Source of the DNA: Armatimonadota bacterium | GTDB taxonomy: Bacteria > Armatimonadota > Fimbriimonadia > Fimbriimonadales > ATM1 | Direction of reading: 5' to 3' | DNA length: 10,594 nt | NCBI GenBank assembly: GCA_003695835.1 | Contig: RFHN01000172.1 | Span: 1-10,594 of the forward strand | Shown here: positions 4,847-10,594 of the stretch, in pieces | How the letters are laid out: each line of letters opens with the position of its first letter | How positions within the stretch are numbered: the stretch's first letter is position 1 | Notes under the pieces: model-generated | Told to the model about the DNA's origin: nothing | Database searches by the model: none | The model's input: the letters and a program-made list of their open reading frames with translations, nothing else | Made by a program: the position numbers and the translations under genes

Positions 4847-6790
4847 CAGGACGGGCGGAGGGTCCGAATGGATGCGGAGCGTTGAGGCCGTGGCTTCAGG
4901 CAGCTCCATGAAGCGGATTCCATCGAGGGGAAGGTACGCCGAGGTTGGATCCTGGATCGGGACGGGGTCGCCTTGCCTGCCGGATTCGCCGACTCGATAG
5001 AGCCTGCCCCGTATTCTCACCTCCGGCCCAAGCGGGCGCCGAACCAACTGCTTCGTCCCGTAGCCCGTTCTGGGATCCGGCCAAGGGTACTTGCGAAGGC
5101 CGGTGAGCGTGGCTTGACCGTTCGCAAAGCGCTGTTCCGCGGAGTCGGGTTTGGACCGGCCGACGAGGACGAGTAGGGTTCTCTCTTCGTCGAGCGGGAC
5201 TCGGAGGAAGAGAGCGTCCTGCTCCGGGTCTCGGTCGGTAACCCACTCGATTTCGACGCCACCGCATCGCACGTGGCGTACCTGGACCGTGCCCGGCGAG
5301 TCCCGCCGGTCCTCAACCACTTCCTTTTGCTCCGCTGGGTCGAAGACGATCTCCACGTCGAGGCTTCCCAATAAGGCCCGCAATGGAGGGTGGATATCGT
5401 AACCGATTTCCCGGAGATCCTCGAGCCTTCTCCCGCGGGTGACGGTCAAGCGCATCCAGGAGTCCGGCTTGTCGCGGAGGCGAAAGCGCCGCGGAGCGCG
5501 CGGGATCGCCCCGGAACGGAAAATGGCGGAGCAGGCCTGCAGGCTGCAGAGGGCGCCGGGGTCCGTGGAGAGTTCGAAGTTGTACTGAGGAGCGCGGCTC
5601 TCGAGGTACCGCGGCAGGCGCGACTGCTCGCCGAAGAGGGGGCGGTACATTTCGTGAAAGAACAGTCCGGCGAATCCATACCGTAGGCAACGAGCGGTGA
5701 CGTCCGCGATCAGGCGGGAGTAGCCGCCGGGGGCCAGCTTGGCGCCGGTTTCGGTGAGCAGGGTCGGCTTCCTGCCCAAACGGATCTGGAGGCGATCGAG
5801 GTTGGTCTCACGCGAGAGATCGTACGGTTTGATCGGACCGTTGACCGTTCCGAAGTCGCCGAAGTCGGGGTAGAGGTTCCATCCATAAGCGTCGCAAGGC
5901 TCAAAGGCGACGAAGGCCGCTGGCCCTGCGCTCGGCGCGCTATCGGCGACGAGAAGCGGTCTCTTCGTCCCCAACTCTCGTTGCAGCAACTGCAGCGTAT
6001 CGGCGTACGCCTTCTTGCTGCCCTCTGCGAACAGTCGGAGACGGTCAAGAGGATCTTGGCGGCGCAAGGAAGTGGCCGAAGTGCCGAGGGCGTCCGCCAG
6101 TTTGCCGAGCGTCGCTTCGCTCGCCTGTCCTACGGCGCGCCCGATCCGCCCTCGGTCCGACTGTGGCTCGCCGAGAAACCAAGCGACTTCGTTTGTGATC
6201 TGGATCCCAAGCAAGGCGGGGGACGCACCAAACGGACGTTTTGTGTAGGGGTTCTCTTTCGTAAGAAGCCTCTTGACGCGCTCGAGAATAAGAGCGAGCA
6301 CGCCAGGGTGCCAGAGCGCGAGGGCGCAGGCGTCCGGCTGACCGGGAAGGGCGAGGGACCGGCTGTCTTCACTCGAGAAGAACGGATCGGAGAGGCCGAG
6401 GGCGAAGTCGCGCAGCAGCACGTAGATGCCGAACTGCTCGCAAAGGGACTGTTGGAGACACAGGCGGTCGAAGATCGGGTCGGGCAGGTCGAGTCGAGCG
6501 CGCGTCGGCCGCTTCGGGTTGCCGTCCGGCCCGTACTCGCGGTAGGGCAGGCTGACTCGAATTGCATTGATTCCGAGGCTGGCCAAGAAAGCGAAAGCGC
6601 CTCGCTCGCAGACGTCGGAAGGCCCGACGTTGACGCCGAAGAGGGGCACGTCCTTTCCGTCCGCGCGGAACCGGTCGCCGCTTGGGATGAGGCGATGTCG
6701 TTCCTCGATGGGTTGGTTGAGTCGGATCGCTCCGAACGGCTCTTGTGCCTTCAACAGGGGGATTGGGTAGTCCACGAATTCCATTCGCAC
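4844..6790 (-). CDS. Putative cytoplasmic glycoside hydrolase of clan GH-A (GH5-like), with a C-terminal beta-rich domain
   Basis: 648 residues from GTG 6790; ATG 6784 is an equally good start two codons later, and neither has a Shine-Dalgarno site. Residues about 50-420 read as a (beta/alpha)8 barrel: LFGVNVGPSD (strand 1), LGINAIRVSLPY (strand 2), FGIYVLLRDF (strand 3) and LLGIQITNEV, with the Asn-Glu pair N200-E201 expected of the acid/base catalyst. YGWNLYPDFG (strand 6) follows, then PTLLTETGA with E347 as likely nucleophile, then AGLFFHEMYRPLF (strand 8). The gap of 146 residues between the two glutamates suits a retaining GH-A enzyme. Residues about 430-648 form a separate, strand-rich domain that I do not recognise. 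No signal peptide or membrane segment is seen, so it probably acts on imported oligosaccharides or glycosides; the substrate is unknown. It is the first gene of a leftward trio. Confidence 0.82.
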   Translation of the reverse strand: MRMEFVDYPIPLLKAQEPFGAIRLNQPIEERHRLIPSGDRFRADGKDVPLFGVNVGPSDVCERGAFAFLASLGINAIRVSLPYREYGPDGNPKRPTRARLDLPDPIFDRLCLQQSLCEQFGIYVLLRDFALGLSDPFFSSEDSRSLALPGQPDACALALWHPGVLALILERVKRLLTKENPYTKRPFGASPALLGIQITNEVAWFLGEPQSDRGRIGRAVGQASEATLGKLADALGTSATSLRRQDPLDRLRLFAEGSKKAYADTLQLLQRELGTKRPLLVADSAPSAGPAAFVAFEPCDAYGWNLYPDFGDFGTVNGPIKPYDLSRETNLDRLQIRLGRKPTLLTETGAKLAPGGYSRLIADVTARCLRYGFAGLFFHEMYRPLFGEQSRLPRYLESRAPQYNFELSTDPGALCSLQACSAIFRSGAIPRAPRRFRLRDKPDSWMRLTVTRGRRLEDLREIGYDIHPPLRALLGSLDVEIVFDPAEQKEVVEDRRDSPGTVQVRHVRCGGVEIEWVTDRDPEQDALFLRVPLDEERTLLVLVGRSKPDSAEQRFANGQATLTGLRKYPWPDPRTGYGTKQLVRRPLGPEVRIRGRLYRVGESGRQGDPVPIQDPTSAYLPLDGIRFMELPEATASTLRIHSDPPPVL

Positions 6791-6882
6791 TGGTTAGACG
6801 AGTGAGCGCCGGGAGAAGTCAATGGCCCCGGTTCTCTCCGTCCCCTGTGAACCTTACCCCGTCTCCGTCGTATTGGCTTTTC

Positions 6883-6890
6883 GAGAGGTG
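6883..6890 (+). promoter_or_regulatory. Shine-Dalgarno site (GAGAGGTG) of the LTxEQ protein
   Basis: GAGAGGTG followed by A matches most of the anti-SD complement AAGGAGGTGA. It lies 6 nt before ATG 6897 and decides this start over in-frame positions further upstream. I see no convincing -35/-10 pair in the 106-nt divergent gap to the glycosidase gene. Confidence 0.75.
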
Positions 6891-6896
6891 ACGAAT

Positions 6897-7550
6897 ATGA
6901 AACGACTCTTGATGATCGGATTGGCTACCGTCGTTGCGGCTTCGATGGCTTTGGCGCAGGGTGCCGGATCGGGTCTGCAGCGGGGCAACCGCGGCGGCGC
7001 GGGCGCGCCGGGCGATGTCCAGGCTGGCGGCATGTTCCAAGTGAGCGCTTTGATGCTCATGGGTCATCCTGCCGTCCAGAACGAGCTGAAGCTTACGCCT
7101 GAGCAGCGCACGAAGGTGAACGAGATCTTGGCAAAGGCAAGGCAGGCCCGCTCGAGCGATGCGCGGCCTGGGCCGCGGGGCTTCAACGAGCAGCCGTTCC
7201 TCCAAGAGATCTCATCCGTCCTGACGCCTGAGCAGCGACAGCGATTTGAGCAGATCTACCTGTGGGTCGTCGGTCCTCCCGCATTGGCAGGCGAAGGCGT
7301 GGCACGGCGCGTGGGATTGACGGAAGAGCAGGTGAACAAGATTCGCGGCTTGCTTCGAGAACACGCGCAGCAGCTTCGGCCGCAGCGAACGGAGGCGGCG
7401 ACGGATCGCCAGGCGATGCGCGAGCGCGCCCAGAAGCTCCGGGCGGAACTGGATCAGAAGATTCTCGCCGTCCTGACTCCGGAGCAGCTCCAGAGGTGGG
7501 ATCAGTTGCGCGGGCCGAAGTTCGAGCTACCAGGTCGAGATCGGCGCTAA
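6897..7550 (+). CDS. Secreted LTxxQ-motif protein (Spy/CpxP-like)
   Basis: 217 residues. The signal peptide is MKRLLMIGLATVVAASMALA, with likely cleavage at ALA/Q (20-21). A Gly/Arg-rich linker (about 22-45) is followed by a helical, Gln/Arg/Glu-rich body carrying four LTxEQ motifs at residues 66-70, 109-113, 141-145 and 193-197. The motifs begin helices such as LTPEQRTKVNEIL and LTPEQLQRWDQL. LTxxQ is the mark of the Spy/CpxP family of periplasmic chaperone or stress-sensing proteins, which are usually about 160 residues with two motifs. This protein is longer and looks like a duplicated version of the kind common in Planctomycetota-type genomes. It is probably exported and acts in the periplasm; chaperone activity is inferred from the family only. 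It is a single-gene unit: a divergent gene lies upstream and a terminator downstream. Confidence 0.87.
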   Translation: MKRLLMIGLATVVAASMALAQGAGSGLQRGNRGGAGAPGDVQAGGMFQVSALMLMGHPAVQNELKLTPEQRTKVNEILAKARQARSSDARPGPRGFNEQPFLQEISSVLTPEQRQRFEQIYLWVVGPPALAGEGVARRVGLTEEQVNKIRGLLREHAQQLRPQRTEAATDRQAMRERAQKLRAELDQKILAVLTPEQLQRWDQLRGPKFELPGRDRR

Positions 7551-7581
7551 GCGTTTTCCGCGCGTTTCCGATGACCTCCGA

Positions 7582-7612
7582 GTCGGGGCGGTTCGCCGCC
7601 CCGACCCCTTTT
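7582..7612 (+). terminator. Intrinsic terminator after the LTxEQ gene
   Basis: GTCGGGGCGG (7582-7591) and CCGCCCCGAC (7596-7605) form a perfect 10-bp stem closed by a TTCG loop. CCC and TTTT follow, ending at 7612. It lies 31 nt after the stop codon and isolates the next gene. Confidence 0.92.
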
Positions 7613-7661
7613 CTGGCCTCGTAGCGAGCCGCCGTGGGCGCCAGGACCGTTCGGCTGGCGG

Positions 7662-7667
7662 TAGTAT
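7662..7667 (+). promoter_or_regulatory. Possible -10 box (TAGTAT) of the hydrolase gene, leaderless arrangement
   Basis: TAGTAT lies 8 nt before ATG 7676, with no Shine-Dalgarno site between them and no clear -35 box. The upstream terminator means a promoter must exist in 7613-7675, which supports this candidate. Confidence 0.45.
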
Positions 7668-7675
7668 TGCGGCGC

Positions 7676-8881
7676 ATGTCCGCTTTCGCGCGATGGCTGA
7701 TTCTGTTGGCCCTTTTTTGGGCTGGTCTGCCCGGGTCGAGCCAGATTCCGGACATACGTCAGGATCTCGATAAGAATGTGGCATACTCGGTTCAGGTTCG
7801 GCCGAGTGGTCCCGATCAGGTGGTATCGGTGGTGCGGTTCCCTTCGCCCGTTCGAACGGAATCGCAACGAAACAACACGGTGGAAGTCTTGGTGTATCGC
7901 CCGCGTGATGTGGAGCGACCGATGCCCGTCGCTTTGGTTCTTCACTTTTTTGGCGCGACAAGTCTTCGGTTCGAGCAGCGAATGGCTGGCGAGTTGAACC
8001 GACGAGGAATTGCCGTCGCAGTGATGACTCTTCCTTACCACCTCTCGCGGGCGCAATCCATTGAGCAATCCGGCATTGAAGCGCTGCGCCCGGACCCTGT
8101 CTTTCTCGCTCGGACTCTGGCCCAAGCCATCCTGGATGCGCGAAGGACGCTCGATTATATCGAGACTCAACCCGATCTGGACGCCTCTCGCATCGCTTGT
8201 GTCGGGACGAGCCTCGGGGGGATTCTTTCCTCGACCTTGTATGCCGTGGATTCGAGGATTCAGTCAAACGTTGCGTTGCTGGCGGGCGGAGATATCGCTC
8301 ACATCATCTGGACAAGCACGGTAACGACGCAATTGCGCCAAGGGCTCCAGGCCAAGAGGATCACGCTCGAACAACTGGCCGATGCGCTGCGCGAGGTGGA
8401 CCCGTTGACCTACGCCCGGCCCGATTTGGGTTCGAGGATGTTGCTGGTGCGCGCACGCTACGACGAGGTCATTCTGCCGGAGGACACGGACAAGTTGATT
8501 CGCGCCTTCGGGAATCCGAAGGTCGTGGAACTGCCGACCGGTCACTATGGCGGTGCGGTTCTGGAGTCGCGTTTGTACCGGCTTGTGGGCGACTTTCTGT
8601 CGGCAGAGTTTCGGGGGTTGTCGTTCAAGCCTCCGGAGCGGATTTCAGGACCCACGATCCGGATCGGCCTCCACTACAACCCGCATTCCGAGCTCACCCT
8701 CGTAGCCGGCGTGGACCTCTACCGCGTCGGGCGAAGACCGGATCTGGTCGCGTCCGCTTTTCTTAGCACAGAAGGGGTTATCCTATATGTAGGCGCTCCG
8801 CTGAAGTACGGATTCTCCGTGGGCGGAGCCATTACACCGGAAGGTATCGGATGGGGAGTTGCGTGGACATTCGTCTTGTGA
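7676..8881 (+). CDS. Secreted alpha/beta hydrolase (esterase-like) with a C-terminal beta-rich extension
   Basis: 401 residues. ATG 7676 was chosen because it opens a signal peptide (MSAFARW, then a hydrophobic run to about residue 17, cleavage near GSSQ). A GTG 42 bases upstream would spoil it and lies before the likely -10 box. The hydrolase core has VALVLHFFGA (about 83-92, oxyanion strand), the nucleophile elbow G-T-S-L-G with Ser179, ARYDEV with Asp263, and TGHYGG with His290, a complete Ser-Asp-His triad in the usual order. It resembles dienelactone-hydrolase or acetyl-esterase-type enzymes; the substrate is unknown. Residues about 320-401 are not part of the usual fold. They are alternating strands (IRIGLHYNP, LTLVAGVDLYRVG, GVILYVGAPLKYGFSVGGA) ending in WGVAWTFVL, like short outer-membrane beta hairpins. 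It is likely periplasmic or outer-membrane associated. The GNAT gene overlaps its end. Confidence 0.85.
   Translation: MSAFARWLILLALFWAGLPGSSQIPDIRQDLDKNVAYSVQVRPSGPDQVVSVVRFPSPVRTESQRNNTVEVLVYRPRDVERPMPVALVLHFFGATSLRFEQRMAGELNRRGIAVAVMTLPYHLSRAQSIEQSGIEALRPDPVFLARTLAQAILDARRTLDYIETQPDLDASRIACVGTSLGGILSSTLYAVDSRIQSNVALLAGGDIAHIIWTSTVTTQLRQGLQAKRITLEQLADALREVDPLTYARPDLGSRMLLVRARYDEVILPEDTDKLIRAFGNPKVVELPTGHYGGAVLESRLYRLVGDFLSAEFRGLSFKPPERISGPTIRIGLHYNPHSELTLVAGVDLYRVGRRPDLVASAFLSTEGVILYVGAPLKYGFSVGGAITPEGIGWGVAWTFVL
8839..8844 (+). promoter_or_regulatory. Shine-Dalgarno candidate (GGAAGG) of the GNAT gene
   Basis: GGAAGG inside the hydrolase coding end, 6 nt before ATG 8851. It favours that start over GTG 8863 (GGGGAG only 4 nt away) and GTG 8878 (no good site, but a GTGA overlap with the hydrolase stop). 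Confidence 0.5.
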
Positions 8882-9621
8882 AGTCCGTGCGAGACAATCT
8901 CGCCGAGACGTACATGACGCTTGGGACAGCGTCTCCCGGTGTGCGGGAGAGTCGCACGGACGAGCGGTGGATGTGTCGGAGCGAGATCAAACATCCGGTT
9001 GGGAACTTCGCCGCGAGGTTCCACTTGACGCCGGAGGGAATCCGCGAGCTTACGGCGATCGGTCGCCGTGATCATTGGTTCCGCATTTACGTTTGCGACG
9101 GAGACGAGCCGGAATCCCTGGTGGACGACTTTTGTGCAATGGGCGCGGACGTCCGATACGAGCTGGTCGTGTCGGCGGTGGATAGCGACGTGCACGGATC
9201 TCAGGCCGGCCCCCTGACTTTGGTCGAAGAGGACGCGCACATGAGCCAAGCCTTCGACCTCATCGTTCAGTCGTTCTTCACGCCGGCGGAGATCTGGGTG
9301 AGGCAGCACATGAAGCGGGCTCTCCGCCATTCGCTGACGCAGGGGCACGAATTCTGGTCCGCCTACGACTCGCGTGGCGCGACGGCCGCAGCGACGCTGG
9401 TGACGGCTGCAGGCGTGATCGGTTTGTACAACCTCTGCGTGCGTCCCGATCTGCGCAATCGCGGCCTGGGCTCGGAGATCGTACAGCAGATGATCGGGGA
9501 GGCGCGGAAGCGGGGCAAGACGCTGATGCTTCAGTGCGAACCGGGTTTGGTGGGCTGGTATCGGCGCTTGGGCATGGTTCCGATCGCCCGCACTCGGGCT
9601 CTTGCGTTCGAGACCAGGTAG
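8851..9621 (+). CDS. GNAT-family N-acetyltransferase
   Basis: 256 residues from ATG 8851. The GNAT fold lies in the C-terminal half, about residues 130-256. Motif A is LYNLCVRPDLRNRGLG, with the acetyl-CoA pyrophosphate loop R202-x-R204-G205-x-G207, followed by the helix SEIVQQMIGEARKRG. Motif B-like LMLQCEPGLVGWYRRLGMVPIAR carries the conserved YxxLGF-type element (WYRRLGM). Residues about 1-125 form a second domain that may be a degenerate GNAT repeat (NFAARFHL and YELVVSAV look like GNAT strands). It should transfer an acetyl group from acetyl-CoA to an unknown amine in the cytoplasm. It overlaps the secreted hydrolase by 31 nt from this start, or by 4 nt (GTGA) if GTG 8878 is used. Either implies one transcript and coupled translation. 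The start is uncertain among 8851, 8863 and 8878. Confidence 0.87.
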   Translation: MGSCVDIRLVKSVRDNLAETYMTLGTASPGVRESRTDERWMCRSEIKHPVGNFAARFHLTPEGIRELTAIGRRDHWFRIYVCDGDEPESLVDDFCAMGADVRYELVVSAVDSDVHGSQAGPLTLVEEDAHMSQAFDLIVQSFFTPAEIWVRQHMKRALRHSLTQGHEFWSAYDSRGATAAATLVTAAGVIGLYNLCVRPDLRNRGLGSEIVQQMIGEARKRGKTLMLQCEPGLVGWYRRLGMVPIARTRALAFETR

Positions 9622-9651
9622 TCTTGGGAGTACCCCTGGCGTCGTTAGTCT

Positions 9652-9674
9652 GCTATACTGGAGGGAGGCAAAGG
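9652..9674 (+). promoter_or_regulatory. -10 box (TATACT) and Shine-Dalgarno-like site (AAAGG) of the pilin-like gene
   Basis: TATACT (9654-9659) directly follows TGC, although an extended -10 would need TGn at exactly this spacing. Transcription would begin near 9666, leaving a leader of about 18 nt. AAAGG (9670-9674) lies 9 nt before ATG 9684, and GGGAGG (9663-9668) is a further purine run. No clear -35 box at 17 nt. Confidence 0.6.
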
Positions 9675-9683
9675 TCGTCGAAC

Positions 9684-10568
9684 ATGAACAAGCGGAGCCG
9701 AACGGCTGGCGTAACGCTGATGGAGGTGCTGGTAGTGACCGGTATCCTTTCCATCCTTTTTGCCATCGTCTTTCCGGTTTACCGCTCGGCCATAGACAGC
9801 GCGAAGCGAATTCACTGCACGATGAACTACCGTCAGGTGGGCGCCGCGATGGCGATGTATCGCTCCGACCACGACGGCTACTTCCCGCCCGCGAACTACC
9901 AAAGCGTGACGGCCTCGGCAGCAGAAACGGACCGGAGCTGGGTTCAGACGCTGCTGCCCTACGTCGGTCACTTTCAGATTTTCGTGTGCCCCAGCGACAC
10001 GGGACGGGCTTCCATGCCGGAAGACGTTTGGGCTGGCGGTACGCGCGACAACCCTTGGGACGCCTATTACTTCGAATCTCTCCGATCGAACGTAGGGTTC
10101 AACTTCCTCTATCTCAGCCCTCTATTCCAAATGCAGGATGGAAAGTGGTACGCCTTTCCAAAGAATGAATCGGCTGTTGCGTTCCATTCCGGAACGATCC
10201 TTTGTATCGACTCCGTGTGGGACCGCACGCAAAACGGCGTGCCGGTCGGCGGTGGCAGTTGGGTTACCGTGCCCCCTTGCCGGTACGCCCAGTCCGGACA
10301 GGGCGTGATTGATACGTTTGACTTTCCCGCCTCGGCTCGCCACTATTTCGGTTTTGCGCCGGAGGGCTGGCAGCCCGAGAGCAGCACGTCCTGGCTGGTT
10401 TACGGCGGAGCGTGGCCCTGGCATCGGGATCGTTTTCAAGTCCTGTTGGTGGACGGCTCGGTGCGTCTTGTCTCCAAGGCGACTCTTCTATCGGGATGCG
10501 ACTTCGCGCCGGAATGGAGAGGCTTGATCACCTCCCGCGAAGAGTATCTTTGGGATACAGATCAGTAA
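9684..10568 (+). CDS. Type IV pilin-like protein with H-X9-DG C-terminal motif
   Basis: 294 residues. A short basic leader, MNKRSRTAG, is followed by the prepilin-peptidase site G9/V10 and the processed N-terminus VTLMEVLVV. The conserved Glu at mature position +5 is E14, and a hydrophobic alpha helix follows to about residue 30. Next come SAKRIHCTMNYRQVGAAMAMYRSDHDGYFPP, typical of the family, and a Trp/Tyr-rich globular domain with Cys pairs (VCPSD, PPCRY). H247-x9-D257-G258 gives the H-X9-DG signature of prepilin-type processing-associated proteins. These are pseudopilins found in large numbers in Planctomycetota and Armatimonadota. It should be cleaved and methylated by a prepilin peptidase and act in the envelope; its binding partner is unknown. 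ATG 9684 was chosen because it gives the short leader and has an AAAGG site; the earlier in-frame start overlaps the GNAT gene. The next gene begins at its stop codon. Confidence 0.95.
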   Translation: MNKRSRTAGVTLMEVLVVTGILSILFAIVFPVYRSAIDSAKRIHCTMNYRQVGAAMAMYRSDHDGYFPPANYQSVTASAAETDRSWVQTLLPYVGHFQIFVCPSDTGRASMPEDVWAGGTRDNPWDAYYFESLRSNVGFNFLYLSPLFQMQDGKWYAFPKNESAVAFHSGTILCIDSVWDRTQNGVPVGGGSWVTVPPCRYAQSGQGVIDTFDFPASARHYFGFAPEGWQPESSTSWLVYGGAWPWHRDRFQVLLVDGSVRLVSKATLLSGCDFAPEWRGLITSREEYLWDTDQ

Positions 10569-10594
10569 TGCGAAAGGCAGGCATCAAAAGTTGG
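10568..10594 (+). CDS. Start of a further gene, first nine codons only
   Basis: ATG 10568 shares its A with the TAA stop of the pilin-like gene (TAATG), a usual form of translational coupling. The visible residues are MRKAGIKSW, a basic N-terminus that would suit a pilin leader or signal peptide, but nine codons cannot show the function. The rest lies right of the window. Confidence 0.45.

Noticed and set aside
5981..6805. Open frame (274 codons) on the + strand opposite the glycosidase
   Set aside because: Shadow of the GH-A gene; its translation is Glu/Arg/Val-rich without motifs and covers the catalytic region of the real protein.
9614..9639. CCAGG/CCTGG inverted repeat after the GNAT gene
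   Set aside because: A 5-bp stem with a long loop and no U tract, overlapping the GNAT stop; not convincing as a terminator.

Overview
The window is GC-rich, densely coded bacterial DNA. No gap between genes exceeds about 140 bases. I see no rRNA or tRNA gene, insertion sequence, CRISPR array or phage gene. Lineage is inferred only. A pilin-like protein with the H-X9-DG C-terminal signature, a secreted protein with four LTxEQ motifs, several start codons without a Shine-Dalgarno sequence, and high GC together suggest Armatimonadota (Fimbriimonadia-like) or a neighbouring group such as Planctomycetota. ClpB phylogeny would decide this.

Left part, + strand (1-4012). The window opens in the 3' end of a class I glutamine amidotransferase gene of the trpG/pabA type. 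Next comes a secreted protein of unknown function (293-997), closed by a strong intrinsic terminator. A complete clpB follows (1138-3750) with its own likely promoter and Shine-Dalgarno site. After clpB lies a perfect 12-bp inverted repeat without a T tract, then a 63-residue protein with two membrane segments.

Middle part, - strand (4062-6790). Three genes run leftward in a tight order: a large clan GH-A-like glycoside hydrolase without a signal peptide, a four-cysteine 80-residue protein starting 9 nt after it, and a membrane-anchored 159-residue protein starting 50 nt further on. They may form one transcription unit. The last two have no recognised function.

Right part, + strand (6897-10594). 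A Spy/CpxP-like LTxEQ protein is followed by a textbook terminator. Next are a secreted alpha/beta hydrolase with an unusual beta-rich C-terminal extension and a GNAT acetyltransferase whose start overlaps the hydrolase stop. Then come a type IV pilin-like H-X9-DG protein with its own TATACT promoter and the first nine codons of a gene starting at its stop codon (TAATG).

How the genes work together: mostly housekeeping (TrpG/PabA, ClpB) beside a set of envelope proteins. No defence, toxin-antitoxin or mobile system is visible. The most interesting points are start codons placed 6-8 nt after a -10-like box (suggesting leaderless mRNAs), the glycosidase / four-Cys protein / membrane protein trio, and the hydrolase with an appended beta domain.
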